A DNA stretch of 57,375 nucleotides from Mycobacterium asiaticum (GTDB lineage Bacteria; Actinomycetota; Actinomycetes; Mycobacteriales; Mycobacteriaceae), in assembly GCF_001673635.1 (NCBI RefSeq), contig NZ_LZMH01000016.1, positions 1 to 57,375 on the forward strand, read 5' to 3'. The position numbers and the translations under genes were made by a program. Positions within the stretch are counted from its first letter, which is position 1; every line of letters begins with the position of its first letter. The notes under the pieces were generated by a model that ran no database searches, was not told the DNA's origin, and worked only from the letters and a program-made list of their open reading frames with translations. Below, piece by piece: positions 8,566 through 16,450 of this stretch.

Positions 8566-9399
8566 TTACTTCAGGCAGCTGCCCGCGTCCACGGGAAGCG
8601 TGACTCCGGTGATGTAGCGCGCCTCGTCGGAGGCCAGGAACAACACGGCGTTGCTGATGTCTTCGGCGTTCACCCAGGGGATCGGCAATGTGTGGAAGGT
8701 CTGACAGATGGGTGCCAGGTCGTCTGGTCCGGGATTCTCCAGGTCGGGGCGGAACAGCCGAAAGGTCATGTCGTTGATCAACAGTGGTGTGTTGACGTGG
8801 GTCGGGTGCACGGTGTTGACCCGAATGTTCCTCGGCCCCAGCTCGACGGCGAACGACCGCATCAGCCCCACCACGCCGTGCTTGGCGGCGTTGTAGTGCC
8901 CAGTATGCGTGTAGGCCTTCAGGCCGGCCACCGAACTGGTCAGCACGATGGAACCGCCATCACCCGAAAGCATGTGGGGGACAGCGGCTTTCACTGACTT
9001 CCACACCCCGCTCAGGTTGACGTCGAGCATCTCCTGCCACAGGTCTTCGTCCATCCGGTCCAGGCGCGGAGCGATGGTGCCGATGCCGGCGTTGGCCACC
9101 ACGATGTCGAGCCGGCCGAGTTGCTCGACGCCGCTGTCGACCGCAGCCTTGAGCGCTTCGTAGTCGCGGACGTCGACCTCGGCGGTGACCACGCGGCGGT
9201 CCAGGCCCTTGACGAGGTCGGCCGTCTCGGCCAGGTCTTCCGGCGAGGACGCCGGAGCGGGGGAGTTGTCGAAGCCCCGACAGATATCGATGGCGATGAT
9301 GTCGGCGCCCTCTTGCGCCAGTCGCACCGCGTGACTGCGGCCCTGTCCGCGCGCCGCGCCCGTAACGAATGCGACCTTGCCTGCAACCCGGCCTGCCAT
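8566..9399 (-). CDS. Mycofactocin-coupled SDR family oxidoreductase
   Basis: A 277-residue short-chain dehydrogenase with cofactor motif TGAARGQG, catalytic YNAAK and C-terminal LPVDAGSCLK. After the second beta strand it has an insertion of about 30 residues (DICRGFDNSPAPASSPEDL onward). That insertion is the hallmark of the mycofactocin-associated SDR subfamily, in which NAD is held tightly and electrons leave through the peptide-derived cofactor mycofactocin rather than by NADH exchange. It heads the SDR-P450 operon, and its start faces the TetR gene across 76 bp holding two palindromes. Confidence 0.9.
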   Translation of the reverse strand: MAGRVAGKVAFVTGAARGQGRSHAVRLAQEGADIIAIDICRGFDNSPAPASSPEDLAETADLVKGLDRRVVTAEVDVRDYEALKAAVDSGVEQLGRLDIVVANAGIGTIAPRLDRMDEDLWQEMLDVNLSGVWKSVKAAVPHMLSGDGGSIVLTSSVAGLKAYTHTGHYNAAKHGVVGLMRSFAVELGPRNIRVNTVHPTHVNTPLLINDMTFRLFRPDLENPGPDDLAPICQTFHTLPIPWVNAEDISNAVLFLASDEARYITGVTLPVDAGSCLK

Positions 9400-9414
9400 G
9401 GCCCTCCTCGTTGA

Positions 9415-9427
9415 GTAACCTTGTTAC
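9415..9427. promoter_or_regulatory. Operator candidate 1 (GTAAC-N3-GTTAC)
   Basis: A perfect inverted repeat GTAAC-CTT-GTTAC lies 15 bp upstream of the SDR start. A second copy with the same arms lies 23 bp away centre to centre, about two helical turns. Paired palindromes between a TetR gene and a divergent catabolic operon are the usual sign of autoregulated repression. Binding by the adjacent TetR protein is inferred. Confidence 0.75.
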
Positions 9428-9437
9428 AGAAGGTACG

Positions 9438-9450
9438 GTAACCGGGTTAC
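9438..9450. promoter_or_regulatory. Operator candidate 2 (GTAAC-N3-GTTAC)
   Basis: This is the second copy of the same palindrome, GTAACCGGGTTAC, with arms extended to GTAACC/GGTTAC around a single central base. It lies 25 bp before the GTG start of the TetR gene, so its occupation would affect both directions. Confidence 0.75.
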
Positions 9451-9475
9451 CCGACGAGGGCAAGGGGTTCGTCAC

Positions 9476-10066
9476 GTGGTCGGCGCCGAAGCGACGATCG
9501 GCGATCAGGATCGCCGAGTCGGTGACCCCATCCTCGATGTCGTAGTGGGCATCCTGGAATCCGACGGCTACGACGCGGTGCAGTTGCGCGAGGTGGCAAA
9601 GCGCTCGCGGACGTCGTTGGCCACCATCTACAAGCGCTTTCCGAACCGGGACGCGCTGATCCTGGCCGCGCTGGAGAGCTGGATGGACGCGAACCGGTAC
9701 GCCGGATTGGCGTCGCAGACGCATGATCCCGACGAATCCGTCTACGACGGGCTCATGCGGGTCTTCCGCACCATCTTCGAGCCGTGGGAACGTCACCCGG
9801 ACATGCTTCGCGCCTACTTCCGGGCGCGGTCGGCTCCCGGGGGCCGGCGGCTCGTCGACCGTGGCCTCGACGTTGTCATCCCGGCCACCATGGCGGTGCT
9901 GCGTGACACCGACGCCGACCTGGTCGAGGATCTGCCGCCGATCGTGTCGAACCTCGCCTACGGCCTGGTTGCGCGGTTCGCCGCCGGAGAGATCCCCATC
10001 ACCGAGATCCTGCCGACCCTGCAGCGCGCGCTGTTCCGGCTGACGGTCAGCGTGGGGAAAGGATGA
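9476..10066 (+). CDS. TetR/AcrR family transcriptional regulator
   Basis: A 196-residue TetR-type repressor. The N-terminal helix-turn-helix is visible at about 35-58 (LREVAKRSRTSLATIYKRFPNRDALI), followed by a helical ligand domain. The start is GTG, and the sequence before it contains two GTAAC-N3-GTTAC palindromes shared with the divergent SDR-P450 operon, which is the likely target. The last 20 bp overlap the end of the opposite Ddn-like gene. Confidence 0.9.
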   Translation: MVGAEATIGDQDRRVGDPILDVVVGILESDGYDAVQLREVAKRSRTSLATIYKRFPNRDALILAALESWMDANRYAGLASQTHDPDESVYDGLMRVFRTIFEPWERHPDMLRAYFRARSAPGGRRLVDRGLDVVIPATMAVLRDTDADLVEDLPPIVSNLAYGLVARFAAGEIPITEILPTLQRALFRLTVSVGKG

Positions 10067-10541
10067 CCACGGGGATCTCCCGCTCGGTCCAGCTTTGATA
10101 CTTGGCGAAGTCGGCGTACAGATCGACCAAGCGCGGCCACAGCTCGGCCCGTTCTCCGGGTGTGGCGACGCGGGCCGAGACCGCGAGGTTGCGTCGGCCT
10201 TTCACGTGGATCCGGGTCTCGGGGTTGGCGACCAGGTTGTGGTACCACTGCGGGTTCTTGGGCATACCGCCCTGCGACGCCACGATGACGAAGTCGTCAC
10301 CGTCGTTGAGATACAGCAGCGGCGTGGTGAATTCGCGGCCCGACTTACGGCCCCGATGTTCGAGCAGCAGCGTCGGCACGGGCTTGCGGAGGCCGGCGCC
10401 GATACGCCATTTGTTGCCGATGCGCCCATTGGTGAGCTTGAAGACCGCAACGTGCCCTTTGGACGCGTACTTCATAACCTTGGCGGTCACCGGGGACGTC
10501 AGCCCGGATGGCGCGTCGTCGGGCAGCGAGAATTTCGGCAT
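10047..10541 (-). CDS. Ddn-like deazaflavin (F420)-dependent nitroreductase family protein
   Basis: A 164-residue protein of the Ddn/DUF385 family. It has LLEHRGRKSGREFTTPLLYL followed by FVIVASQGGMPKNPQWYHNL and an ANPETRIHVKGR strand, the F420-binding split-barrel signature. Related enzymes reduce quinones or nitro-drugs with F420H2. The start MPKFSLPDD is preferred because AAAGGAG lies about 8 nt upstream; the longer frame adds a low-complexity basic stretch. It converges with the TetR gene, overlapping by 20 bp. Confidence 0.87.
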   Translation of the reverse strand: MPKFSLPDDAPSGLTSPVTAKVMKYASKGHVAVFKLTNGRIGNKWRIGAGLRKPVPTLLLEHRGRKSGREFTTPLLYLNDGDDFVIVASQGGMPKNPQWYHNLVANPETRIHVKGRRNLAVSARVATPGERAELWPRLVDLYADFAKYQSWTEREIPVVILSPR

Positions 10542-10600
10542 CGTCGACTCCTTTGTCAAGGCCTTCTTCAAGGCCCTGTCAAAGCCTTGGTCAGCCAGCA

Positions 10601-11569
10601 TCATCCGCGGCCGCTCAGCTTAGCGACGACGCCTGCGAAGGCGTCGACGTGTGCCTGCTGCACGGTCACATAGTTCACGCCCAGCACCTCGCGGCGCGAA
10701 AGAAGCGTCTCGGCAATAGTTTCCCCCGAGCCGATCAACACATTCGGATGGTCGCGCAAGACCTCCGGTGCAATTCCGGTGCGGGACGCCAGATTCGCCA
10801 GCGCGGCCTGCGTGTCCTCGGTGACGTCGACGAAATACGGCGAGCTCTCGACCTCCAGGGCGCCGTAGCGGTCACCCGCGGCGGCCCGCACATAGCCGAT
10901 CCGGCGGCGCGCCTCCGCCTGCGGATCGAGGCCGGCCTCGTTGCGCGCGATGAAGGGGACGTTGGAGATGCTGACGATGTCTGCTTCCTGGGCGGCCAGG
11001 CTCAGAACCCGCCGGCCGCCGCCACCGACCATGATCGGCGGATACGGACGTTGCACGGGCCGGGGCCGGCCGGCGTAGCCCTGCACATTGACGAATTCAC
11101 CGGCGCAATCGATCTCAGTGCCGGAGAAGTGGGCACGCAACAAGCCAATCACCTCGCGCAGCTTGGCGATTCGGCGCTGCGGGCGGTCGAACGGCACGCC
11201 CAACGCGGCGTACTCGTCAGCGCTCCACCCCGCACCGATACCTAATTCCAGCCGTCCGTCGGAGAGCAGATCAAGAGTGGCGGCCTCCTTGGCCAGCACG
11301 GCTGGGAGGTGGTAATCGACGCAGAAGACGCGGCATCCGATGCGCAGCGTCTCGGTCACCGTCGCTGCCGCGGCCATCGCCGCGATGGGAGCGAGGTCTT
11401 GGCGGGGCGTGCGAGCGGCGCGCTGGGCAGGGCCGGGCCCAAGGTAGTGATCGGCCAGAAACAGCGTGGCATAGCCGAGGTCCTGGACCTTCAGAGCGGT
11501 GTCACGCCACTCGTGGGCGCTCGCGGCGTTGGTGGCCTGAACGGCGAACCGAAACGGTGGTCTGCCCAT
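10601..11569 (-). CDS. LLM class F420-dependent oxidoreductase
   Basis: A 322-residue luciferase-like fold protein. Key segments are RFAVQATNAASAHEWRDTA at the start, LFLADHYLGPGP, AKEAATLDLLSDGRLELGIGAGW and YPPIMVGGGGRRVLSLAA. This pattern fits the F420-dependent family with a conserved ADHY motif. The substrate is unknown. It lies 59 bp upstream of the Ddn-like gene in the same direction, so the two could share a transcript. Confidence 0.88.
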   Translation of the reverse strand: MGRPPFRFAVQATNAASAHEWRDTALKVQDLGYATLFLADHYLGPGPAQRAARTPRQDLAPIAAMAAAATVTETLRIGCRVFCVDYHLPAVLAKEAATLDLLSDGRLELGIGAGWSADEYAALGVPFDRPQRRIAKLREVIGLLRAHFSGTEIDCAGEFVNVQGYAGRPRPVQRPYPPIMVGGGGRRVLSLAAQEADIVSISNVPFIARNEAGLDPQAEARRRIGYVRAAAGDRYGALEVESSPYFVDVTEDTQAALANLASRTGIAPEVLRDHPNVLIGSGETIAETLLSRREVLGVNYVTVQQAHVDAFAGVVAKLSGRG

Positions 11570-11589
11570 TCCGGTCGGCGCCTACACCA

Positions 11590-11823
11590 TCAGGATGCTT
11601 TGGCGAACCTGCGCACCAGATCGTTCTCGCCGAACGTGCTCGCGTAGTCCTGTCCCCGGTCGTCGCGACCGAAGAAGGTCCAGCGCTTGCGGCCCGATTG
11701 GGGGCCGCTGATCATTTTCACGATGTAGCGGGAATGCTCGGCGTCCACCGTACCGATGGCGTCACCTACCCGGATCTCCGACGGATGGATCTCGGGAGCG
11801 TCCCGCCAGTCCTGTATGGCCAT
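11590..11823 (-). CDS. Small conserved-looking hypothetical protein (77 aa)
   Basis: A 77-residue protein with a beta-rich pattern (IRVGDAIGTVDAEHSRYIVKMIS, RKRWTFFGRDDRG) and no signal peptide or membrane segment. A GCGAGGATAGGTGG stretch before the ATG gives a plausible ribosome binding site. It sits 20 bp upstream of the LLM gene in the same direction, which suggests co-transcription. I do not recognise the family. Confidence 0.65.
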   Translation of the reverse strand: MAIQDWRDAPEIHPSEIRVGDAIGTVDAEHSRYIVKMISGPQSGRKRWTFFGRDDRGQDYASTFGENDLVRRFAKAS

Positions 11824-11970
11824 GCCACCTATCCTCGCTCATATTGCGGATTTGCGTGCCGAACCGGCATTAATTCCACAGTACGCATAGTTCGGTGGCA
11901 TCAAGCCCACGACCACCTCGCCGTTGGGGCCGGGTGACCGGTGGCGTAGCTTTGCCACTGAGCCGTTCGG

Positions 11971-12477
11971 TTGTCGGCGGTGGGAAGGAACGATCCTGAT
12001 GCGCCCCACCCGTCCGACCGCGCCGTGACATATCCTCTGGTGGCCCGCCGACGAGCCACCCCCATCCGACTCAGCCTCGCTTCTGACCTGGGCCAGGACA
12101 TCGACGGTGCGTGGTGGCCGCGCACCGATCGGATCAGTGGTGAGCTGCCGGACCTGGTGCTGGCGCTGAGTAACCGGCTGGGCGAGATCACCGAAATCAA
12201 CGTCAACTGGCCGTCGCTGCAACGCCCACCCGATCTGAACTGGCGCGGGTGGCAGCTCAAGCATCAGCACGTCATCAGCGCGAAGAGCGGCGACGCGTGC
12301 GCGAACGTGCTGATCATTCCGTATGCCACCAACAGCACCCTGGCGACGATGATGCTGCGGCGTGCGGCCAATCTGCCGATTGATCCCGCGTATTGCGAGA
12401 CAACGTCCTTTCACACCGCCGGCTCTATTCTTTATGCCGCCAGGCAGCAATTCGCGTCGGGTCGCGCGGAGGAGTAA
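11971..12477 (+). CDS. DUF5994-like protein
   Basis: Up to 168 residues. The core RLSLASDLGQDIDGAWWPRT followed by LPDLVLALSNRLGEITEINVNW and VLIIPYATNSTLATMMLRRAA resembles the actinobacterial DUF5994 family, of unknown role. The start is uncertain: TTG at 11971, GTG at 11980 and GTG at 12025 are in frame and none has a clear ribosome binding site; 12025 would give 150 residues. The stop is 3 bp before the ATG of the next LLM gene, whose ribosome binding site lies inside this gene, so the two are coupled. Confidence 0.7.
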   Translation: MSAVGRNDPDAPHPSDRAVTYPLVARRRATPIRLSLASDLGQDIDGAWWPRTDRISGELPDLVLALSNRLGEITEINVNWPSLQRPPDLNWRGWQLKHQHVISAKSGDACANVLIIPYATNSTLATMMLRRAANLPIDPAYCETTSFHTAGSILYAARQQFASGRAEE

Positions 12478-12480
12478 GCG

Positions 12481-13308
12481 ATGGATTTCGGTGTTCTGGC
12501 GTTCATCACTGACGAGAGCATCGGGCCGGCGGAACTGGGGCGAGCTCTTGAGGAGCGCGGGTTCGAGTCACTGTTCGTGGCCGAACACACCCATATCCCG
12601 GTCAACCACGACAGCCCCTACCCCGGTGGCGGTGAGCTGCCGCGGAAGTACTACCGGCCGCTGGATCCGTTTGTGGCGTTGACCGCGGCGGGGACGGCCA
12701 CCCAGAGGCTGGTGCTGGGTACCGGGATCGCGCTGGTTCCCGAACGAGATCCCATCGTCACGGCCAAAGGGGTCGCGTCGCTGGATTTGGTGTCGCAGGG
12801 TCGTTTCCGCTTCGGAGTGGGTGTGGGTTGGCTGCGTGAGGAAGTCGCCAACCACGGTGTCGATCCCGCGGTGCGCGGCCGGGTGGCCGAAGAGCGGCTG
12901 CTCGCCATGATCGAGATCTGGACCAAGGAGCAAGCCGAATTCCACGGCAAGCATGTCGATTTCGATCCGATCTACTGCTGGCCCAAGCCAGCCACCAAGC
13001 CGTATCCGCCGCTGTATGTCGGTGGCGGTCCGGCCAGTTTCAAGCGGATCGCCCGCCTGGGAGCCGGTTGGATCGCGATCTGCCCGTCCCCGGAGTTGTT
13101 GTCGTGGCCACTCGACGAGTTGCGCAACACGGCCGGGCCCGATGTGCCGGTGACGGTGTGTCAGTGGGGTGAGGCGAGCCCCGATGTCCTGGCCGGCTAT
13201 GCGCCGTTGGGCGTCGAGCGGGTCCTGGTGGAGTTGCCGAGCGAGCCACGCGATGAGACGCTGCGCAGGCTCGATGGGCTGGCGGCTCAGCTGGCGCCGC
13301 TGGCCTGA
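12481..13308 (+). CDS. LLM class F420-dependent oxidoreductase (Rv3079c-like)
   Basis: A 275-residue luciferase-like F420 enzyme. Motifs include LFVAEHTHIP, RLVLGTGIALVPERDPIV, LDLVSQGRFRFGVGVGWL and YPPLYVGGGPAS. The strong GGAGGAG before the ATG lies in the end of the preceding gene. The length equals my memory of M. tuberculosis Rv3079c, and the following genes (sulfatase, SRPBCC, CitE, DUF488) continue that order, so orthology is likely. It converges on the next LLM gene with 3 bp between stop codons. Confidence 0.88.
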   Translation: MDFGVLAFITDESIGPAELGRALEERGFESLFVAEHTHIPVNHDSPYPGGGELPRKYYRPLDPFVALTAAGTATQRLVLGTGIALVPERDPIVTAKGVASLDLVSQGRFRFGVGVGWLREEVANHGVDPAVRGRVAEERLLAMIEIWTKEQAEFHGKHVDFDPIYCWPKPATKPYPPLYVGGGPASFKRIARLGAGWIAICPSPELLSWPLDELRNTAGPDVPVTVCQWGEASPDVLAGYAPLGVERVLVELPSEPRDETLRRLDGLAAQLAPLA

Positions 13309-13311
13309 CCC

Positions 13312-14268
13312 CTACTGACGTAACTGGGGCAGCACTTCGCGCTCCCAGGCCGTGAAGAACCCTTCCATATCGGGTCCGATCTGCTGCACGTATACCTCGT
13401 CGATGCCGGCCTCGAAATGCTGCCGGACCTGAGCGGCATGCTTGTCGGTGTCGGGCCCGCAGGTGACGTTCTCGGCTACCTGTTCCGGCGCAACCAGCGA
13501 CATCAATTCGGCGAAATCCCTTGGCCGAGGCAGAATCTGGGCCGCCTGCCCGGGCAGCGCCTCGTTGGCCCACAGCCGGTGGGCCGCCTTGAGTCCGTTG
13601 TCCGGGTCGCGATCCCAGCTGACCTTGGTGCCGGCTTGCACCGGTTTGCCGCCGCCACCTGACTCGCGGAAGGTTTTCACCAGATCGGCGTCAGGCATCG
13701 CCAGCACGTACCCGTCGCCAATCCGGCCGGCCAGTTCGGCGGCCTGCGGGCCGAAACCGGACACGTAGATGGGGACCGGCTGGTCCGGGCGAGTGTAGAT
13801 ACGAGCGTCTTGCACTTCGTAGTGCTTGCCGTGGTGGCTGACTTCGTCACCCTTGTGCAGCAGGCGGATCACATCGATCGCCTCTTCCAGCATCTCCTGC
13901 CGCACCCCGACCGAAGGCCAAGGATCGCCCAGGATGTGCTCGTTAAGCGCCTCACCACTGCCCACGCCCAGGACGAAGCGTCCGTTCAACTGAACCGCCG
14001 CCGTGGCCGCGGCTTGGGCGATGATCGCCGGATGGATGCGGATGGTCGGACAGGTCACCGCGGTGCTGACGGGCAGGCTGGTCACCTGCGACAGCGCGCC
14101 GATGATGCCCCAGACGAAAGGACTTTGGCCCTGCTCGTCGTTCCAGGGGTGAAAATGGTCGGAGATCCACAGCGCGTCAAACCCGGCCGCCTCAGCGCGC
14201 TTGGCCTGGTCGACCAGCTCCGCGGGTCCGAATTGCTCACAGGACAAGAAATATCCGATCTTCGCCAT
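13312..14268 (-). CDS. F420-dependent oxidoreductase, G6PDH-related LLM family
   Basis: A 318-residue protein starting MAKIGYFLSCEQFGPAEL, with ALWISDHFHPWNDEQGQSPF, VTCPTIRIHPAIIAQAAATA and FVLGVGSGEALNEHILG. This set marks the branch of the luciferase-like family related to F420-dependent glucose-6-phosphate dehydrogenase. The upstream in-frame extension is arginine-rich and overlaps the GH15 start, so the ATG at 14268 is used. It is divergent from the GH15 gene across about 80 bp. The natural substrate is not deducible. Confidence 0.88.
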   Translation of the reverse strand: MAKIGYFLSCEQFGPAELVDQAKRAEAAGFDALWISDHFHPWNDEQGQSPFVWGIIGALSQVTSLPVSTAVTCPTIRIHPAIIAQAAATAAVQLNGRFVLGVGSGEALNEHILGDPWPSVGVRQEMLEEAIDVIRLLHKGDEVSHHGKHYEVQDARIYTRPDQPVPIYVSGFGPQAAELAGRIGDGYVLAMPDADLVKTFRESGGGGKPVQAGTKVSWDRDPDNGLKAAHRLWANEALPGQAAQILPRPRDFAELMSLVAPEQVAENVTCGPDTDKHAAQVRQHFEAGIDEVYVQQIGPDMEGFFTAWEREVLPQLRQ

Positions 14269-14348
14269 GGCGTCCCGGCTACCCCGTAACGCCTGATCTA
14301 CACGGCCCGCGCCGGGTTTATCCTCGACCAGCTGGGGAACGCGATGGC

Positions 14349-16160
14349 GTGCCGGCACCCGAACTAGACCCGACCACCTCAGCGCCAACTGAATCACCCT
14401 GTCGCGAAGACGGTTTCGTTCCGCTGCGCAGCTACGCCCCGATCGGGGACGGCCGCACGATCGCGCTGGTCGCCGAAGACGGTGCCATCGACTGGCTTCC
14501 GATACCCAACCTCGACTCGATACCGGCCTTCGCCGCCGCCCTCGACTCGTCCAACGGCGGTCGCCTCGAACTGGCACCGTCGATTCCCTTCACCTCGCAG
14601 CGCCGCTACCTGCCGGGAACCAACGTATTGGAAACGACCTTCAGCACCGATGCCGGACAGGTGCTGGTCACCGATGCGCTCAACCTTGGCCTCGATGGCC
14701 GGTTGCCATGGACTGAACTGGTGCGCCGGGTGGATGGCGTCGACGGTGAAGTGCCGATGCGGTGGCGCATCGCACCCGGCACCTGCTTCGATACGGCGTC
14801 GCCGTGGGCCCGACAGACCCCGCACGGAATAGTGCTGCGCCTCAAAGATTTAAACCTCGGCGTGGTGACTTCCGAAGACATGGACGCCGAGGTCACCGAC
14901 CAAGCCGTAGCGGGCGCGTTCACCATCGATGCCGGACAGCGTCGGGTAATCGGGTTGGTGGCCACCGACGCAGAACCGTTGATGTTGTCGCCGGTGGACG
15001 ACATCGACCGCGGTCTGGACCGCACCGTCGCCCATTGGTCTAACTGGTCCAGTCAGTTCGAGTGCACCGGCACCTGGAAAGAAGCGCTGCACCGCAGCGT
15101 GCTGTTCTTGAAACTGCTGATCTTCACCCCGACCGGTGCCGTGGCCGCGGCCGCGACGACCTCGCTCCCCGAACGGCGGACCGGAGGGAAGAATTGGGAC
15201 TACCGCTACGCGTGGGTGCGCGACACCGCTTACACACTCGACGCGTTGCGCCGGTTGGGCATCAGGGAGGAGACCCACGCCGCAATCAGCTGGTTGCTGC
15301 GCACCGTGCGTCGCCACCGCGCCGGCACCGGGGTGTTCTACCGCCTGGACGGTTCGCCGGTGGATCCGGTGATCGAGCGGGAGGCGCCCGGCTGGCGCGG
15401 AATCGGCCCGGTGGTGACGGGCAACCGCGCACACAATCAACTGCAGCTGAGCATCTACGCCGATCTGTTTTCAACCGTGCGGTTGTACGTCGACGCCGGT
15501 CATGCGCTGGACACGCACACCGGACACATGTTGGCCGACTTCGCCGACCAAGCCTGCGACGCGTGGCGCAACCGTGACGCCGGAATGTGGGAGCTGGAGG
15601 CGCTGGAGCACTACACCTCTTCCAAGCTGGGCTGCTGGCACGCTTTGCGCTGCGCGGTAGGGCTGGCCGAGATGGGCCAGATTCCCGGCGATCCGGACCG
15701 CTGGGCCAGTGAAGCCGAACGCATCCGCAACTGGGTGGAACGCGAATGCTGGTCGGACGAACTCACCAGCTACGAGTGGTATCCGGGCAGCGGAAAACTC
15801 GATGCCTCAATCCTGTTGCACGCCGGCAGCGGTTTCGACCAGGGCCCGCGGATGTCTAAGACCATTGACGCCCTTCGCCACAACTTGGGCAGTGGACCGC
15901 TGCTCTATCGCTTCACCGGCGCGCGGGAAGAACAAGAGGGGGCGTTCGTCGCCTGCTCCTTCTGGACGGTGTCGGCGCTGCACTCGGTCGGCCGCGATGA
16001 AGAGGCGCGCGAGTTGATGGACGAACTGGTGGCGCTGGGCAACGATGTGGGCGTGTTTGCCGAGATGATCGACCCGGGCGACAACTCGTTCCTGGGCAAT
16101 CTGCCGCAGGGGCTCAGCCACCTGGCGCTCATCGGCGCGGCGCTGGATTTGCAGTCCTGA
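14349..16160 (+). CDS. Glycoside hydrolase family 15 protein (glucoamylase/trehalase-like)
   Basis: A 603-residue GH15 enzyme. The N-terminal beta domain starts with LRSYAPIGDGRTIALVAEDG and the (alpha/alpha)6 barrel carries NWDYRYAWVRDTAYTL at about 282-297. EEQEGAF at 527-533 contains a glutamate in the position expected for the catalytic base. Relatives in mycobacteria (Rv2402 type) act as trehalases or on alpha-glucans. There is no signal peptide, so it is cytoplasmic. The GTG at 14349 is used. It starts about 80 bp from the divergent F420 gene. Confidence 0.88.
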   Translation: MPAPELDPTTSAPTESPCREDGFVPLRSYAPIGDGRTIALVAEDGAIDWLPIPNLDSIPAFAAALDSSNGGRLELAPSIPFTSQRRYLPGTNVLETTFSTDAGQVLVTDALNLGLDGRLPWTELVRRVDGVDGEVPMRWRIAPGTCFDTASPWARQTPHGIVLRLKDLNLGVVTSEDMDAEVTDQAVAGAFTIDAGQRRVIGLVATDAEPLMLSPVDDIDRGLDRTVAHWSNWSSQFECTGTWKEALHRSVLFLKLLIFTPTGAVAAAATTSLPERRTGGKNWDYRYAWVRDTAYTLDALRRLGIREETHAAISWLLRTVRRHRAGTGVFYRLDGSPVDPVIEREAPGWRGIGPVVTGNRAHNQLQLSIYADLFSTVRLYVDAGHALDTHTGHMLADFADQACDAWRNRDAGMWELEALEHYTSSKLGCWHALRCAVGLAEMGQIPGDPDRWASEAERIRNWVERECWSDELTSYEWYPGSGKLDASILLHAGSGFDQGPRMSKTIDALRHNLGSGPLLYRFTGAREEQEGAFVACSFWTVSALHSVGRDEEARELMDELVALGNDVGVFAEMIDPGDNSFLGNLPQGLSHLALIGAALDLQS

Positions 16161-16224
16161 TAGTCGTTTAGGCACTCTGCGCAGGGGTAGCACTGACGGA
16201 TCAATTCACACACGAGGAGAAATC

Positions 16225-16443
16225 ATGGCTACGGGTGAAACCGGATTCGACGACGTCACTTTTGATCTGATCTCGGTGCAGTACCACTCACTGAAGGCTG
16301 GCCACGACTACGGGCAGTACGTGCGGGATGCCAAGAAGGCCGGATTGGACGATGTGGCTTCGTTTTTCGAAGAAGTGATGGCACAGGATTCAGACCGGGC
16401 TCAGCGCGCCCACAAGTTGCTGGCCTCGATCCAGTCTGGCTAG
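16225..16443 (+). CDS. Small acidic helical hypothetical protein (72 aa)
   Basis: A 72-residue protein, MATGETGFDDVTFD onward, mostly amphipathic helix (KKAGLDDVASFFEEVMAQDS, RAQRAHKLLASI). It has a very good ribosome binding site (GAGGAGAAATC before the ATG), so it is probably translated well. The helices recall half of a ferritin-like bundle, but this is only a resemblance. It follows the GH15 gene by 64 bp in the same direction. Confidence 0.72.
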   Translation: MATGETGFDDVTFDLISVQYHSLKAGHDYGQYVRDAKKAGLDDVASFFEEVMAQDSDRAQRAHKLLASIQSG

Positions 16444-16450
16444 GTGGAAT

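Noticed and set aside
10618..10640. Short GACGACGCCTGCGAAGGCGTCG-like symmetry
   Set aside because: It lies inside the 3' end of the LLM gene and is explained by GC-rich codons; no U-tract follows on the gene strand.
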